DNA from: Ianthella basta
Taxonomy: Eukaryota; Porifera; Demospongiae; Verongiida; Ianthellidae
Direction: 5' to 3'
Assembly (NCBI GenBank): GCA_964019415.1
Contig: OZ025872.1
Location: 6,961,322-7,025,321, forward strand
DNA: 64,000 bases
In this document: in pieces, positions 26,531 to 36,100 of the stretch
Layout: every line of letters begins with the position of its first letter
How positions within the stretch are numbered: the stretch's first letter is position 1
Notes under the pieces: generated by a model
The model's input: only the letters and a program-made list of their open reading frames with translations
Databases searched by the model: none
Told to the model about the DNA's origin: nothing
Position numbers and translations under genes: made by a program

Positions 26531-29500
26531 TTCCAGTAAACTCCTACTACCATACAGCATACACTGCAGAGATGCCTATTCAAATACACATCAAGTGGGC
26601 TCATTTCAACACAGACATACATCTATCAATTACCTAGGATGAATAGTGTCTGTCTGTCTGTATGTCTGTCAGCAAATTTGTATGTCAAACTGCAATTTCT
26701 TTAGTACTTCATCTGAATTAATAGCTAATCACATGCATGGAAAGCGTAACAAGGGGTTCAGGCTGCCTGTCGTAGAGGTCCAACAGTGTCCAGTATATCT
26801 TGTTTAGAAGCACATACATACTGCACATGAAAACATTCTGATAATCATATCAATCAGAACCACCTGCAATTGAGGGCAACTGGGAGGAGTTCACCCATCC
26901 TGGTTTCTATTGATACCCTCACCTGTACTCTTCTATATATCAACATCAAGCTAATGGAATATCTACAAATGCCATTGTTTTGGCACACCCAGTTTACTGC
27001 TCTGCCGCATGGATGAAGCGCTCCAGGACAATAGGTAAGGAGTTGGAAAGGATTCAAAGCTACGTATGCTGTGTGTGTACCTCTTTCTAAGCCAACTCAA
27101 ACCCATAATTTTGAAGGTTTTTAGCAGGCTTCAGGATGGAAGAGTAGTCAGATGGCAAGAATGGCATACAGCAGACATGCTATAGGGCAAATGGGAGCTC
27201 CCATTAACATCAGTGAACATGTAAGGACAATGACCAGCTTAGCACATAATATCAGAACACATGGCAAGATCAGCGTACTTCTCCATATACTAAGATTGAT
27301 CTATTGCTTATCACAAATCATTGACAATCATGGCCCGCTACAAGTGGTATAGACACAAGATGTACAAGATCTAGAGACTCCTGTCAAATTCTAGAGGAAT
27401 TAATAGAAACAATAGCATTTTAATTTTATGTATAGGGTATTCACCTGTCCTGAAGCACTTAGTGTTTAGACCCAATGAGATGACGTAATGTGACTTCAGG
27501 CGTGCCTTCACAGAATCGGTAACTGTTACATCCTCCCACAGAGTATAAACACTTAAGAGCCAAGGATGTGGTGGCTATCCAGTTTGAAAAATACATATCA
27601 CCTACAACAACCAACGTCACCCAAGTTGCCATGGGAACTGATATAAAAATAAAAATGAAATGACATTTCCGTTCATGCTTGCTCTGACTAATGGGAATAC
27701 AAAGTTGAGTAGTGATACTATTCCTTTCAACAAAACAGCCTCGCAGAAGGTGCCGGTCAGATCTGTTGTTTCACTGCACAGTACAGCTGATTCACTGAAT
27801 GACAAGCACTTGCTTCTCTCAATTACTGTACGTACATGTGGTTCATTAAACGATGGTGCACTTGCTTCTGCAATGTGGGTTCTCTGCAACCAGTGCAAGT
27901 TTCAAGTTGTCTGACATTTCAGCTAGATGCTCTAGCCTTCTTCAGGGGCATAACCAGTGTGAAAACAATACATCCCAAGGATGTACGTGTTTTGACATCA
28001 TATTAGAAATCCAAGTCTATTAGTCAACATCCATTAGTTTTCTTAGGTGAACAATTTGGTGTTTTGCACCTGTGCATGCAGGATCCCTGGAAAACCAGCA
28101 TTAGCTGAAAGGCCACTTACGGATATGAATCTAGCTATTTATCTAAAGTTTAATAAAAAAAAAAGTGTTGTAGTATAGGAAGACAATATAATATGATATC
28201 TGCAGTGGCTGCACTCAGGCTCACTGTGGCAGGTAAGCCCACTGAAGCATGTCCTCCTGCTACTATGCATACAACATCATCTAATGTGACAGTGAGCACT
28301 GAAGGTGCAGTGATGGTGTGGTGAGATGATACCAATAGAAACATTGAGACCAGTACACCTATTACTCTGCTGCACTGATAAGCCATCTGTTACAGAGACA
28401 CATTTAGTGCACCACTACAGCGCTACAAGAGTGTAGTTGTGTGTGACAGTGCATGCTGGCATTATCATGTACGTCACTCTATCCACACAGACTGCAACAG
28501 ATCTGTTGGACAAGCTCAGAAATGCAGGCATTGATGTGGAGCACTTCGGTAGCTATGACAGTGACCCTGCACAAGAGCTGAAGATCATAAAGGTGCATGA
28601 ATCATGTGACCACAGTCTCATGTGATTGATATTACTGAATACCACTGTTCCCCTTCAGAAGAAAGACCTTCGCATTATTATCGCTCTGTTTGAGCCCCAC
28701 ACCCCACTGGCTAGAACTCTGTGGTGTGAGGTAAGTGAAGAGGGCTAGCAAGCTAGACTCAGTGAGCTGTATATAGTGACAATCATACAGTTTAATGTTC
28801 TGTTGCAATGGATGTATATAGGTACGTAGGTGGTTTAGGCTGATTTCTTCCCCCAGGGGTAGAGACAACTTACTAGCCTGTTGTATATAGTTTTCATCAA
28901 CTCCAACTGCATGTCTTTGGCTACCAAATCACTGGCCAACTGTGGCAACTACGTACAATCCGTCACTTGGTCTGGACCAGGCAATACATGCATTGTATGG
29001 TTTAACTGTCCATGGGCTTAACCTGCATTCTCATCTCATTCAGGCAGTGAAGCAGGGCCTGGCTGACCACCTTCATGTCTGGTTCACTCCTGTGTGGGCC
29101 ACACTCAACCTAACCACAGAGCTGAATGACAGCTGCACCAATGATGACATTAGGCGTGCACTTGCGCACACCTTTGGCACCCTAGGCAGTGACTTTGTGG
29201 TAGAGGAAGAATCTTCGGCTGTACTGGCTTCAGGACAGGTTGGTGAAACTAGGCCTAGTGGTCTGTACCACACTGGATCCACATGCTTGCTTATGCCAAT
29301 GAGTGCACATATATGTAAATGTACAGGAGAGCACGCACTGTTGAATGTGTTCATGTCCCTGTGTGTCATGAACTGGTTTCATGCATTCATGTCTGATTGT
29401 ATATACTGTATGTGTGTGTGTCTGTATTGCTCATCTCAGTTAGCTACAGACTTCTATAGCCAGCTGGAGTGCTATAAACAAGCATTCAAAATAGAATACC

Positions 29501-29735
29501 CTGGAAAGAATCCAGATATGCTGGTGGATGTGACCTTTAAGGAAGGCTATGTGTATGACTCGATTTGGGCCATTGCTCTGGCACTGAACCGCACTATTGA
29601 ACAAGGCATTGCTCTGGAAAACTTCACATACAAGAACAAAGAAATGGCGGACATAATTCAAGAGGAATTGCGCAATAGCAACTTCCTTGGCATTTCTGTG
29701 AGTGTGGTTTTACATATGGTATTCTATGTACAGTG

Positions 29736-29810
<75 letters not shown>

Positions 29811-31603
29811 TGTGTGTGTGTCTGTGTGTGTGTGTGTGTGTGCATCTGTTATATTGGGAATGAGGGTTAAGTGATGGTGTCTCTTCAGGGACAAGTCATG
29901 TTTACTCCGAATGCCTCTGAAGAGACAGGGTTTCGGAGAGACCCTTTTCTGGAGATTTGGCAGTATGATGACACAGGTTAGTGGAAGTGATTGATGAGGA
30001 GAGAGTGGTTGGGGGAAGGGAAGAGGGAGATTATGGAGAGGGTGGTAGGGATGATCAAAGGCTAGGGTGAGAGTGGTGCTGGAACATGTAGTAGTAGGAG
30101 AGGTGACATGTTGTAGATAGAGTGAGACTGCATAGTGCATGCTGGTCGCCACGTGCTGTGCCTCTCCCTTTGGCCCTCCTTCACTTTGTACAGGCACTTT
30201 GCAAATGATAGGGATCTACAACACAAGCGGTGCAAATATCCGCAACAACAACTTGTCAGCTTCGTGGCCAGGTACTAAGACTCACCAAACTACTGTTACA
30301 GTGATAAATGTGTGGTGTTGCACTTGCTCTGTACTTGCTCTTGCCTCTGGAGAGGGTCCCCTTCTCTCCCAATGATGATGCAGCTCCCCTCTCTATATGC
30401 ACAGATACAGGCCGCCCTGCTGATGGCTCCACACCCGTAACTGTTCACTACCCATTGTGGGCTTTGATAATAGTGTTTATCACTATTGGAATTGGAGTGA
30501 TCTGTGCCATCATATGCTTGGTGGTCACCTTGGCTTACCGCAAACACAAGTTAGGAGGGGGGTGTGCGTGGGAGTGACCATGAGGGTTCCAACCAGGTTC
30601 ATCTGCATTGTCTATGTACAATTATAGGGCTTTCAAGCGGTCCACTTTCCGACTCAATGTTATCATCTGCATTGGCATTTTCCTTGGTTTCCTTGGGGAT
30701 TTAGTGCACACCCTCTCTGTCCGCATCCTTCTAGAGGATATCGCAGGAATGAACATTGTTGTCAATGTGAGTCCTGTTTCATCTTGCATCATAGTTGCCT
30801 ATACAGTTCTCTTATCGGTTTTCATCATCTTCCATCTGTCTTGTCTCATCCACCCCCATAGGTGACAAACTGGATATATCACATCAGCTTTGTCTTGGCA
30901 TTTGGCAGCCTGCTCATGAAGACATGGCGAATCTACCGAATCTTCTGCAATCCTGCAATGCGGAAGCGAGTAAGTTGCATGCAGTGGGAGCATAGCATGT
31001 CAACTCTCTGCACTCTGTCCATCTGTGTCATATTATATAGAAATACTTGGACGACCAGTATCTCATGCTAGCTGTAAGTGCCATTGTGGTCTTTGATGTG
31101 GTTTTCCTCATTGCAATGACAATCATCGCACCTAACTCATGGGTGAAGGGAGAATATGTGGACCCGGTGAGCACATGGACTGTGTCTGTCATCACTGTGT
31201 TCTGTGATGCACTGTGGACTACCACTTCTTCCACTTCTCTCTTACACACAGGTTGATGGTGCCAAAAGGTTTATTGTCTACTACGCATCTGGCACTGAAC
31301 TCTATGGGGTGTTTTCAAGTGTGCTTCTGGCAGCATACGCATTGCTTTTGCTGTTTGGCATGTTCATGGCCTATCAAATCAAGCAAAATGTCCGGTCATT
31401 CTACAACAAATACAACGACTCTCCCATTGTCAACCTCTCCTCCTTGCTGGCACTGACACTTTCCTTTAGTAGTTTTGCTCTTTACTTCATAATCACTCCA
31501 ACACGGGAGACAGTTGGTATCCTGCTGCTCCTGATAGTAGTGAGGGATGGCAGTTGGATGTTCCCTATGCTTGCATTCATGTACCTACCAATGGTAAGTG
31601 TGC

Positions 31604-31680
<77 letters not shown>

Positions 31681-32309
31681 ATATGTGTGTGCTCATGTAA
31701 GAGAGAGCAACAGATATCAAGTGGAGAGAAGTAGGGCAGAAGATATAAATTACATGTGTTTCCATTGTGAGACCTTTATGTGTGAAATGCCATTATGCAT
31801 GCTGTGTGCAGATCTTTGAGCTGGTGTGTGAAAAGTACACGGGAAAGAGCATCACCCGTCAAAGATCGACGTTAAGTAGCCTACGCTGGTTGAAAGCTGA
31901 CTCTGACAGAAGCTGTGCCCATCGCATAAGCTCCATTAGCATCTCCAGCTTTGCCGTGGAGCAAGCACATCAGCAAATGCCTCCAACAAAGGCCTCTCCT
32001 TCTCTGTCACACTATCACTCCTCCTCTTCGGTGGAGGGAAATCCACAAATAAAGGTAGAGCTGCTCAGTCCCCAGAGGGAGGAGGCAGCAGAGAGCAAGG
32101 CAGGGGAAAGTCCTCACAAGAAGACCTCAAATGATGTCCCTCGGGACACTTTAAGCTGTGATGAGGAAGAGGTGCTTCTGACTCCACTTCATCAGCCTCA
32201 GACAAGGAGGCGATCCATTCTGAAGATCCCTCCCGAACTCAACGGTTCACACGAGAACAAGCGATGTCAGCTCCATGTACAGTTCACAGAGTTACAGCAG
32301 CCATCATGA
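22865..32309 (+). CDS. GABA-B-like class C G protein-coupled receptor
   Basis: Fifteen exons: 22865-23188, 23383-23541, 24032-24202, 28491-28592, 28659-28730, 29044-29238, 29440-29697, 29889-29976, 30194-30271, 30405-30549, 30628-30766, 30862-30969, 31041-31166, 31252-31593, 31812-32309. They total 2805 nt, 934 residues, open throughout. Signal peptide at 1-25, then a Venus-flytrap ligand domain (PACTVATVPVAELS, VSYTASGMQFQNRERFPRLY, YFGWKRVAVINQ, YDSIWAIALALNRT, LENFTYKNKEM), which is GABA-B-type. It has no Cys-rich domain, unlike mGluRs. Seven membrane helices follow: TM1 YPLWALIIVFITIGIGVICA, TM3 near WIYHISFVLAFGSLLMKTWR, TM7 ending in FMYLPM. The cytosolic tail is about 165 residues, Ser-rich, with TRRRSIL, a possible basic phosphorylation or RxR retention motif. 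Ligand unknown: SY of the GABA-B1 pocket is kept but surrounding Ser residues differ. Confidence 0.92.
24623..24638. repeat. Poly-G tract
   Basis: About sixteen consecutive G residues in GPCR intron 3. Confidence 0.9.
25788..26126. mobile_element. MITE family A, copy 1 (in GPCR intron 3)
   Basis: Terminal inverted repeats of about 65 bp begin GTAATCACTGGATATTA and end in the reverse complement, TAATATTCAGTGATTAC. The inner part CACCAGTATTGGTGTC is present in both arms. The core shares CCATCTTTGT.GGATGACT with copy 2 at 57915-58120. No coding capacity. A clear target duplication was not found, so the superfamily stays open. Confidence 0.8.
26472..26530. repeat. (CA)n microsatellite
   Basis: About 59 bp of CA repeat on the plus strand with one CG interruption, inside the large GPCR intron. 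Confidence 0.95.
28150..28386 (-). CDS. Possible nested secreted-protein first exon (tentative)
   Basis: A 78-residue minus-strand frame starts MAYQCSRVIGVLVSMFLLVS, a good signal peptide, followed by TITAPSVLTVTLDDVVCIVA, which looks like an extracellular beta strand region. A GTGAGC donor follows the codons for GLPAT. No matching downstream exon was found on this strand within the intron, so it may be a chance frame. Not recognised. Confidence 0.22.
   Translation of the reverse strand: MAYQCSRVIGVLVSMFLLVSSHHTITAPSVLTVTLDDVVCIVAGGHASVGLPATVSLSAATADIILYCLPILQHFFFY
29737..29842. repeat. (TG)n microsatellite 40 bp after a splice donor
   Basis: About 105 bp of TG repeat with two TC interruptions in the short GPCR intron between exons 29440-29697 and 29889-29976; it fills most of that intron. 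Confidence 0.95.
31611..31678. repeat. (GT)n microsatellite 17 bp after a splice donor
   Basis: A pure 68-bp GT run shortly after the donor GTAAGT of GPCR exon 31252-31593. Confidence 0.95.
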
Positions 32310-32848
32310 TAGCCCTAGTGGGGGCGAGGTGATTAGCAGCAGAGAAGGTGATGTGCAGGCTATTGAGAAAGTTAGGAGTGTGTAGGTGCATCACCTTCCA
32401 TGATGCAAGGATTGTGTGGGATAACACTGAGAGATGATGTATGTTGACATGGTACTAATGAGAGGTGATATAAGTGCTGCTAGTGTGTGTGCTCGGGGGG
32501 GGGGGGAGGGGGATGAAATAATAGATGACAAACGTCTACAATAAGTTCTAAGAGGGGAATTGTGGTTTGTTTTCAATGTTGTGCTCTCCCCTCCTTCTCC
32601 CCTCAGTCTTTTATAGACCACCAGAAAGCACTGATAAAGCCTTTGCCGTGCATATTCAACAGACTTGTGCATGTTTGACAAACTAAAGGACTGGAAGAAG
32701 TATACATACTATGCATAAGTAACATAATTGATACATGCTTTCTTTTTGTGTGCTGTGTTGAGAACTACAAACGTTGTACATAGTACTGTTATGTATGAAT
32801 GCGTCAAACAGCTGCAGGGGTTTGACCTCCGGTCCTATTATATACAAC

Positions 32849-33663
32849 CTTCTGCACATGTCATGTAAAGCTCCCACCAAGTAATCATCTGGGCACATGG
32901 CTGGGTGTTCCAGGCACCGCCAATCTGCACGGCATTCTATCACTGTAAGGCAGTCACACATGCACACTTGCTACAGACCAGAGAGCCCTGTAGGTCCAGC
33001 TCAGTTGTCCAGCACTGCTGCAGGCAACTGCACAGTCATTGTACCTGGCCAGCTAGTATCTCCACAGCTCTAGATCTGGATAGACCTGCCTGGCATAAGC
33101 AGTAGCTAAAGTGCCATGAGGTGATGGGTCGAATGTTTTCAACAAACAATCAGAAGCACATTCCTAAAGGTACACAGATATCTATGAAGGGACTGGAATA
33201 TATAAGAGATTGAAACAAGAACAAGACTAGATGGGGATGGTATAGATAGTCATATGTGTGCTCTAAAGATACAGATACAGAGGAACAATGATGGACAGTA
33301 TTGTGCTCAGCATTGCATGAAATATTTAGCCACCTAGCTTTCCACCATACAAACACAACCAGTATTGGCACCATTGCAAGATAATGGGGCAGTAGGGTAG
33401 CTGTCATCACACACAATCCTGGTGAGCTGCTTACAGCCTTCCAGATTTCTATACCTTCCTAACAGACAATGCTACTTCCTGCCATCCCAGATACAGAGAC
33501 CACAATCTTTCCAGTTGCACCTAAATCCACAGGAGCAGTCCATGCATTTCGTAGGAATACATACATCATATGCAGTAGGGCAAGTGCGTGCCTCTGGTAT
33601 TGAGGATATGAACACGCCTGATTTGGTGATCGCAAAGGATTCCAGCACCCCACAAGAATGTCT
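32849..33663 (-). CDS. Putative cysteine-rich protein exons (tentative gene)
   Basis: Three minus-strand frames are unusually rich in Cys and have usable acceptors. Frame 33472-33663 (RHSCGVLESF, then CMDCSCGFRCNWKDCGLC), frame 33335-33458 (EGCKQLTRIVCDDSYP, then CNGANTGCVCMVE) and exon 32849-32970 (QVCMCDCLTVIECRADWRCL, ending MCRR before a GT donor). Joining them in phase is not fully solved: the first would need a weak GC donor, and the second runs into a stop. Could be a decaying or alternatively spliced secreted protein gene. No family recognised. Confidence 0.3.
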
Positions 33664-33887
33664 CTAGATCTCCAGCACACCTGCGTTCTCTCAAGACTCT
33701 CTTCTGCCTTTAGCCCCTTGTAGGAAGGGAATTGCAATAAGGAACAGAACAGCTAGTGAGACACCTTGGGCCACATATGGCCACTGCAAAGTGCCCAAGT
33801 GACCAATCAGCTTGTTGTCTTCACTGCTGACCTCCCGACTTACTGACACAGAAGCAGCAACTGAACTGTTACTAAAGATACTAGTGT

Positions 33888-34178
33888 ATAGAAATTCCAT
33901 TAGAATTAAAAGGGCTTTAGGAATGGCCAGCAGAAAGAGCTTAGAAACAAGCAACAGTAACTCAACACCATGATGAACCACATTGCCGTGAAGTTCGCTA
34001 TGCATTCTTAATTTCCTTGTACAGCTACATGGGCTCAAATGTCTGGCTAGCTAGTCCCATGTAGCTATGAGGAAATTAGGAATGCATAGTGAACTTCATG
34101 GCAATGTGGTTCATCATGGTGCCAAACAATTAGGGACAATACGGTAAATCCCTTTTAATTCTAATGGAATTTTTATAC
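33888..34178. repeat. Foldback repeat with about 120-bp arms
   Basis: The left arm includes ATTCCATTAGAATTAAAAGG and CACCATGATGAACCACATTG. The right arm carries both in reverse complement and inverted order. A short loop near 34036-34056 separates the arms. Arms differ by a few substitutions and one small indel. Probably a non-autonomous foldback transposon. Confidence 0.75.
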
Positions 34179-34605
34179 ATTAGTTTGTAGCTACAGTTTT
34201 TGCATATCCAAAGGACTATGGTTACATCAGATTGATACCAGCGCTGACTCCCTTCTTAAATTAGCTGAAGATTGTGCAGAGCATCGAGAACAGTTATGCC
34301 ACTTTAGATGAAGCGGCTGCCGTGTGCCGTACAGTATATCAATCAATCAATTAATCAATGATATTAGAGTGCATCATGCCACACAGGCACTAGGACACAA
34401 TGTGGTCCAAAGTAGCACTTAACTACATGAGTCATGAACACATAATATAGCTATTGTTACTCATGAGCATTGGAGTTATAAATTGTCACAATACATAGTA
34501 ATAGCTACATGTGACCAAATCTTGCTTTCCACATGATAGACAGCTGGGCAACCAGTTGGTGGCTGCGACAAGCTTGGGTTAAGATCCTGGCTGTAGTTAT
34601 GGCAT

Positions 34606-34698
34606 GTATACCTCAAAACCAGCTTGGGCCAGGAACAGGGCCTGCAAAGGGCCCACTAAGCCAGCCCCAATAACAGCAATCGACTTCTACTCAGTCAT
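34606..34698 (-). pseudogene. Orphan, broken copy of KMO exon 1
   Basis: Read on the minus strand from 34698, the sequence encodes MTE, a stop, then KSIAVIGAGLVGPLQALFLA like exon 1 of both KMO genes. It is interrupted by a TAG as fourth codon, and lacks the exon end and donor. No second exon lies downstream on this strand. It is a by-product of the inverted duplication. Confidence 0.85.
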
Positions 34699-34772
34699 GT
34701 ACGTATACACTGTGTCATCTCTGTGTCCAGTGCACTCACCCCAATGGCTGGCACATGATTAAATCAGACTGA

Positions 34773-34774
<2 letters not shown>

Positions 34775-34854
<80 letters not shown>
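34775..34854. repeat. (AC)n microsatellite
   Basis: About 80 bp of AC repeat within the left arm of the inverted duplication; only a short GT remnant exists at the matching place in the right arm (about 35911-35922). Confidence 0.95.
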
Positions 34855-34859
<5 letters not shown>

Positions 34860-35483
34860 CCACTCACTGTCACCATTGTGACTACCACACACCAGCACAG
34901 GTGATGCCAGCCTTGCCAAAACATGTACATGTATACCACATTCCAAAAGTATTATTGCCTGATGTTCCATGACTCACATTAGTGAGGTAGGGTACGAACT
35001 GTTTCCAATCAGAAATCAATGTGGGGCAAGCTGGAATATTCTTAATATGACAAGTTGCAAAGTGCCTGAGTGCGATAAACTGAGAGACCTCGTGCATCCA
35101 GGCGTATACCAGCGCAACAAAATGGCGGCATTGGGTATCTTATCGGATTGCCACCGGCGCTCAGATCTTAGCCCTTGATCTAGGTACTATATAAGTCCTC
35201 GTACACGACTTGGGACTGTAGGCGCCCTGTATCGTGCGCTAGGAGCGCGCAAATTTCAGCAGGAAGAATAATATGAAAAGACAAAATGTGGTACGAGCAG
35301 CCTATGACGCTTTTCTCTTACGTGCACTCCAGGTTGCCTTCGGATACGATGCCGTCGTCAATACATCAAAAGAAGCCTATCCGTGGCCTTTAATTGTTCT
35401 TTGCCACTGCCGTTTGGCTAGTTTCGCTGGAGCGCCCTAATACATTAAGTTAGAAGTTATTTTGAACCGGGCACATTCCTAAA

Positions 35484-35507
35484 TAGACGTCACGAGCGTG
35501 ACGTCTG
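35484..35507. promoter_or_regulatory. Palindrome with two CRE-like half/full sites
   Basis: GACGTCACGAGCGTGACGTC is a near-perfect 20-bp palindrome made of two CRE-like TGACGT units in opposite directions. It lies about 500 bp upstream of the KMO-2 start, in the CpG-rich spacer of the inverted duplication. Possible bZIP (CREB/ATF) binding site; inference from motif only. Confidence 0.45.
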
Positions 35508-35659
35508 GTGAGAAACGGGCATAGTCAGAAAGGAGCTCAATGGATTGGGATAGCTAGCTAGGGAACATGCAGCTTTAGGTTCTATTGGGTGACATGCTCA
35601 TTACACGCCTAGATATTCAGGGTAGGCTTTGGCACACAATAGGACATATTATAGATACC

Positions 35660-36100
35660 TGGTACGCCTGGATGCACGAGGTCTCTCAGGCACTTAGTTA
35701 ATCGCACTCAGGTGCTTTGCAAGTTGTCATACTAAGAATATTCCAGCTTGCCCCACATTGATTTCTGATTGGAAACAGTTCGTACCATACCTCACTAATG
35801 CGAGTCACGGAACATCAGGCAATAATACTTTTGAACCTGCTTTGGCAAGGCTGGTAACACCTGCATGTGCTGGTGTGTGGTAGTCACAATGGTGTTAGTG
35901 AGTGGTGTTAGTGTGTGTGTGTGCCTGGCCTCAGTCTGATTTAATCATGTGCACAGCCATTAGGGTGAGTGCACTGGACACAGAGATGACACAGTGTATA
36001 TGTACATGGCTGAGCAGAAGTCGATTGCTGTTATTGGGGCTGGCTTAGTGGGCCCTTTGCAGGCCCTGTTCCTGGCCCAAGCTGGTTTTGAGGTACACAT
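35660..36100 (+). repeat. Inverted duplication, right arm (promoter side and exon 1 of KMO-2)
   Basis: Partner of 34606-35113 in opposite orientation. It includes about 345 bp upstream of the KMO-2 start and most of exon 1. The 546-bp spacer between the arms is CpG-richer than its surroundings. Confidence 0.85.

Larger units (their letters stand above)
24203..28490 (+). other. Large intron 3 of the GPCR gene (4.3 kb)
   Basis: Flanked by coding exons 24032-24202 and 28491-28592, which join in phase. It is over five times longer than any other intron in this gene (the next longest is under 0.9 kb). Content: poly-G tract at 24623-24638, MITE family A copy 1, (CA)n at 26472-26530, and a minus-strand open frame with a signal-peptide-like start (28150-28386). 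The rest shows no recognisable gene. Confidence 0.8.
34606..35113 (-). repeat. Inverted duplication, left arm (contains extra KMO exon 1)
   Basis: Reverse complement of 35660-36100, with small indels. It ends inside KMO coding sequence on the left and near GGTACGCCTGGATGCACGAG (in reverse) on the right. The main length difference is a long (AC)n run at 34775-34854, which is short in the other arm. Recent: most positions match. Confidence 0.85.
32310..36005. other. Region between GPCR and KMO-2: Cys-rich frames, foldback and inverted duplication
   Basis: There is no firmly supported gene. The left part (32310-33700) is GPCR 3' flank plus minus-strand cysteine-rich frames. The centre has a foldback repeat (33888-34178). 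The right part is an inverted duplication with arms 34606-35113 and 35660-36100. These are annotated separately. Confidence 0.6.

Noticed and set aside
27616-27640. X-box-like GTTGCCATGGGAAC in GPCR intron 3
   Set aside because: It has a mismatch in the right half-site and lies deep inside an intron, far from a start. Unlike the site at 45279 it is not supported by position.
27617-27914. Frames of 84-93 residues on both strands inside GPCR intron 3
   Set aside because: Neither shows a recognisable domain, and I found no partner exons. Mutually overlapping frames suggest chance.
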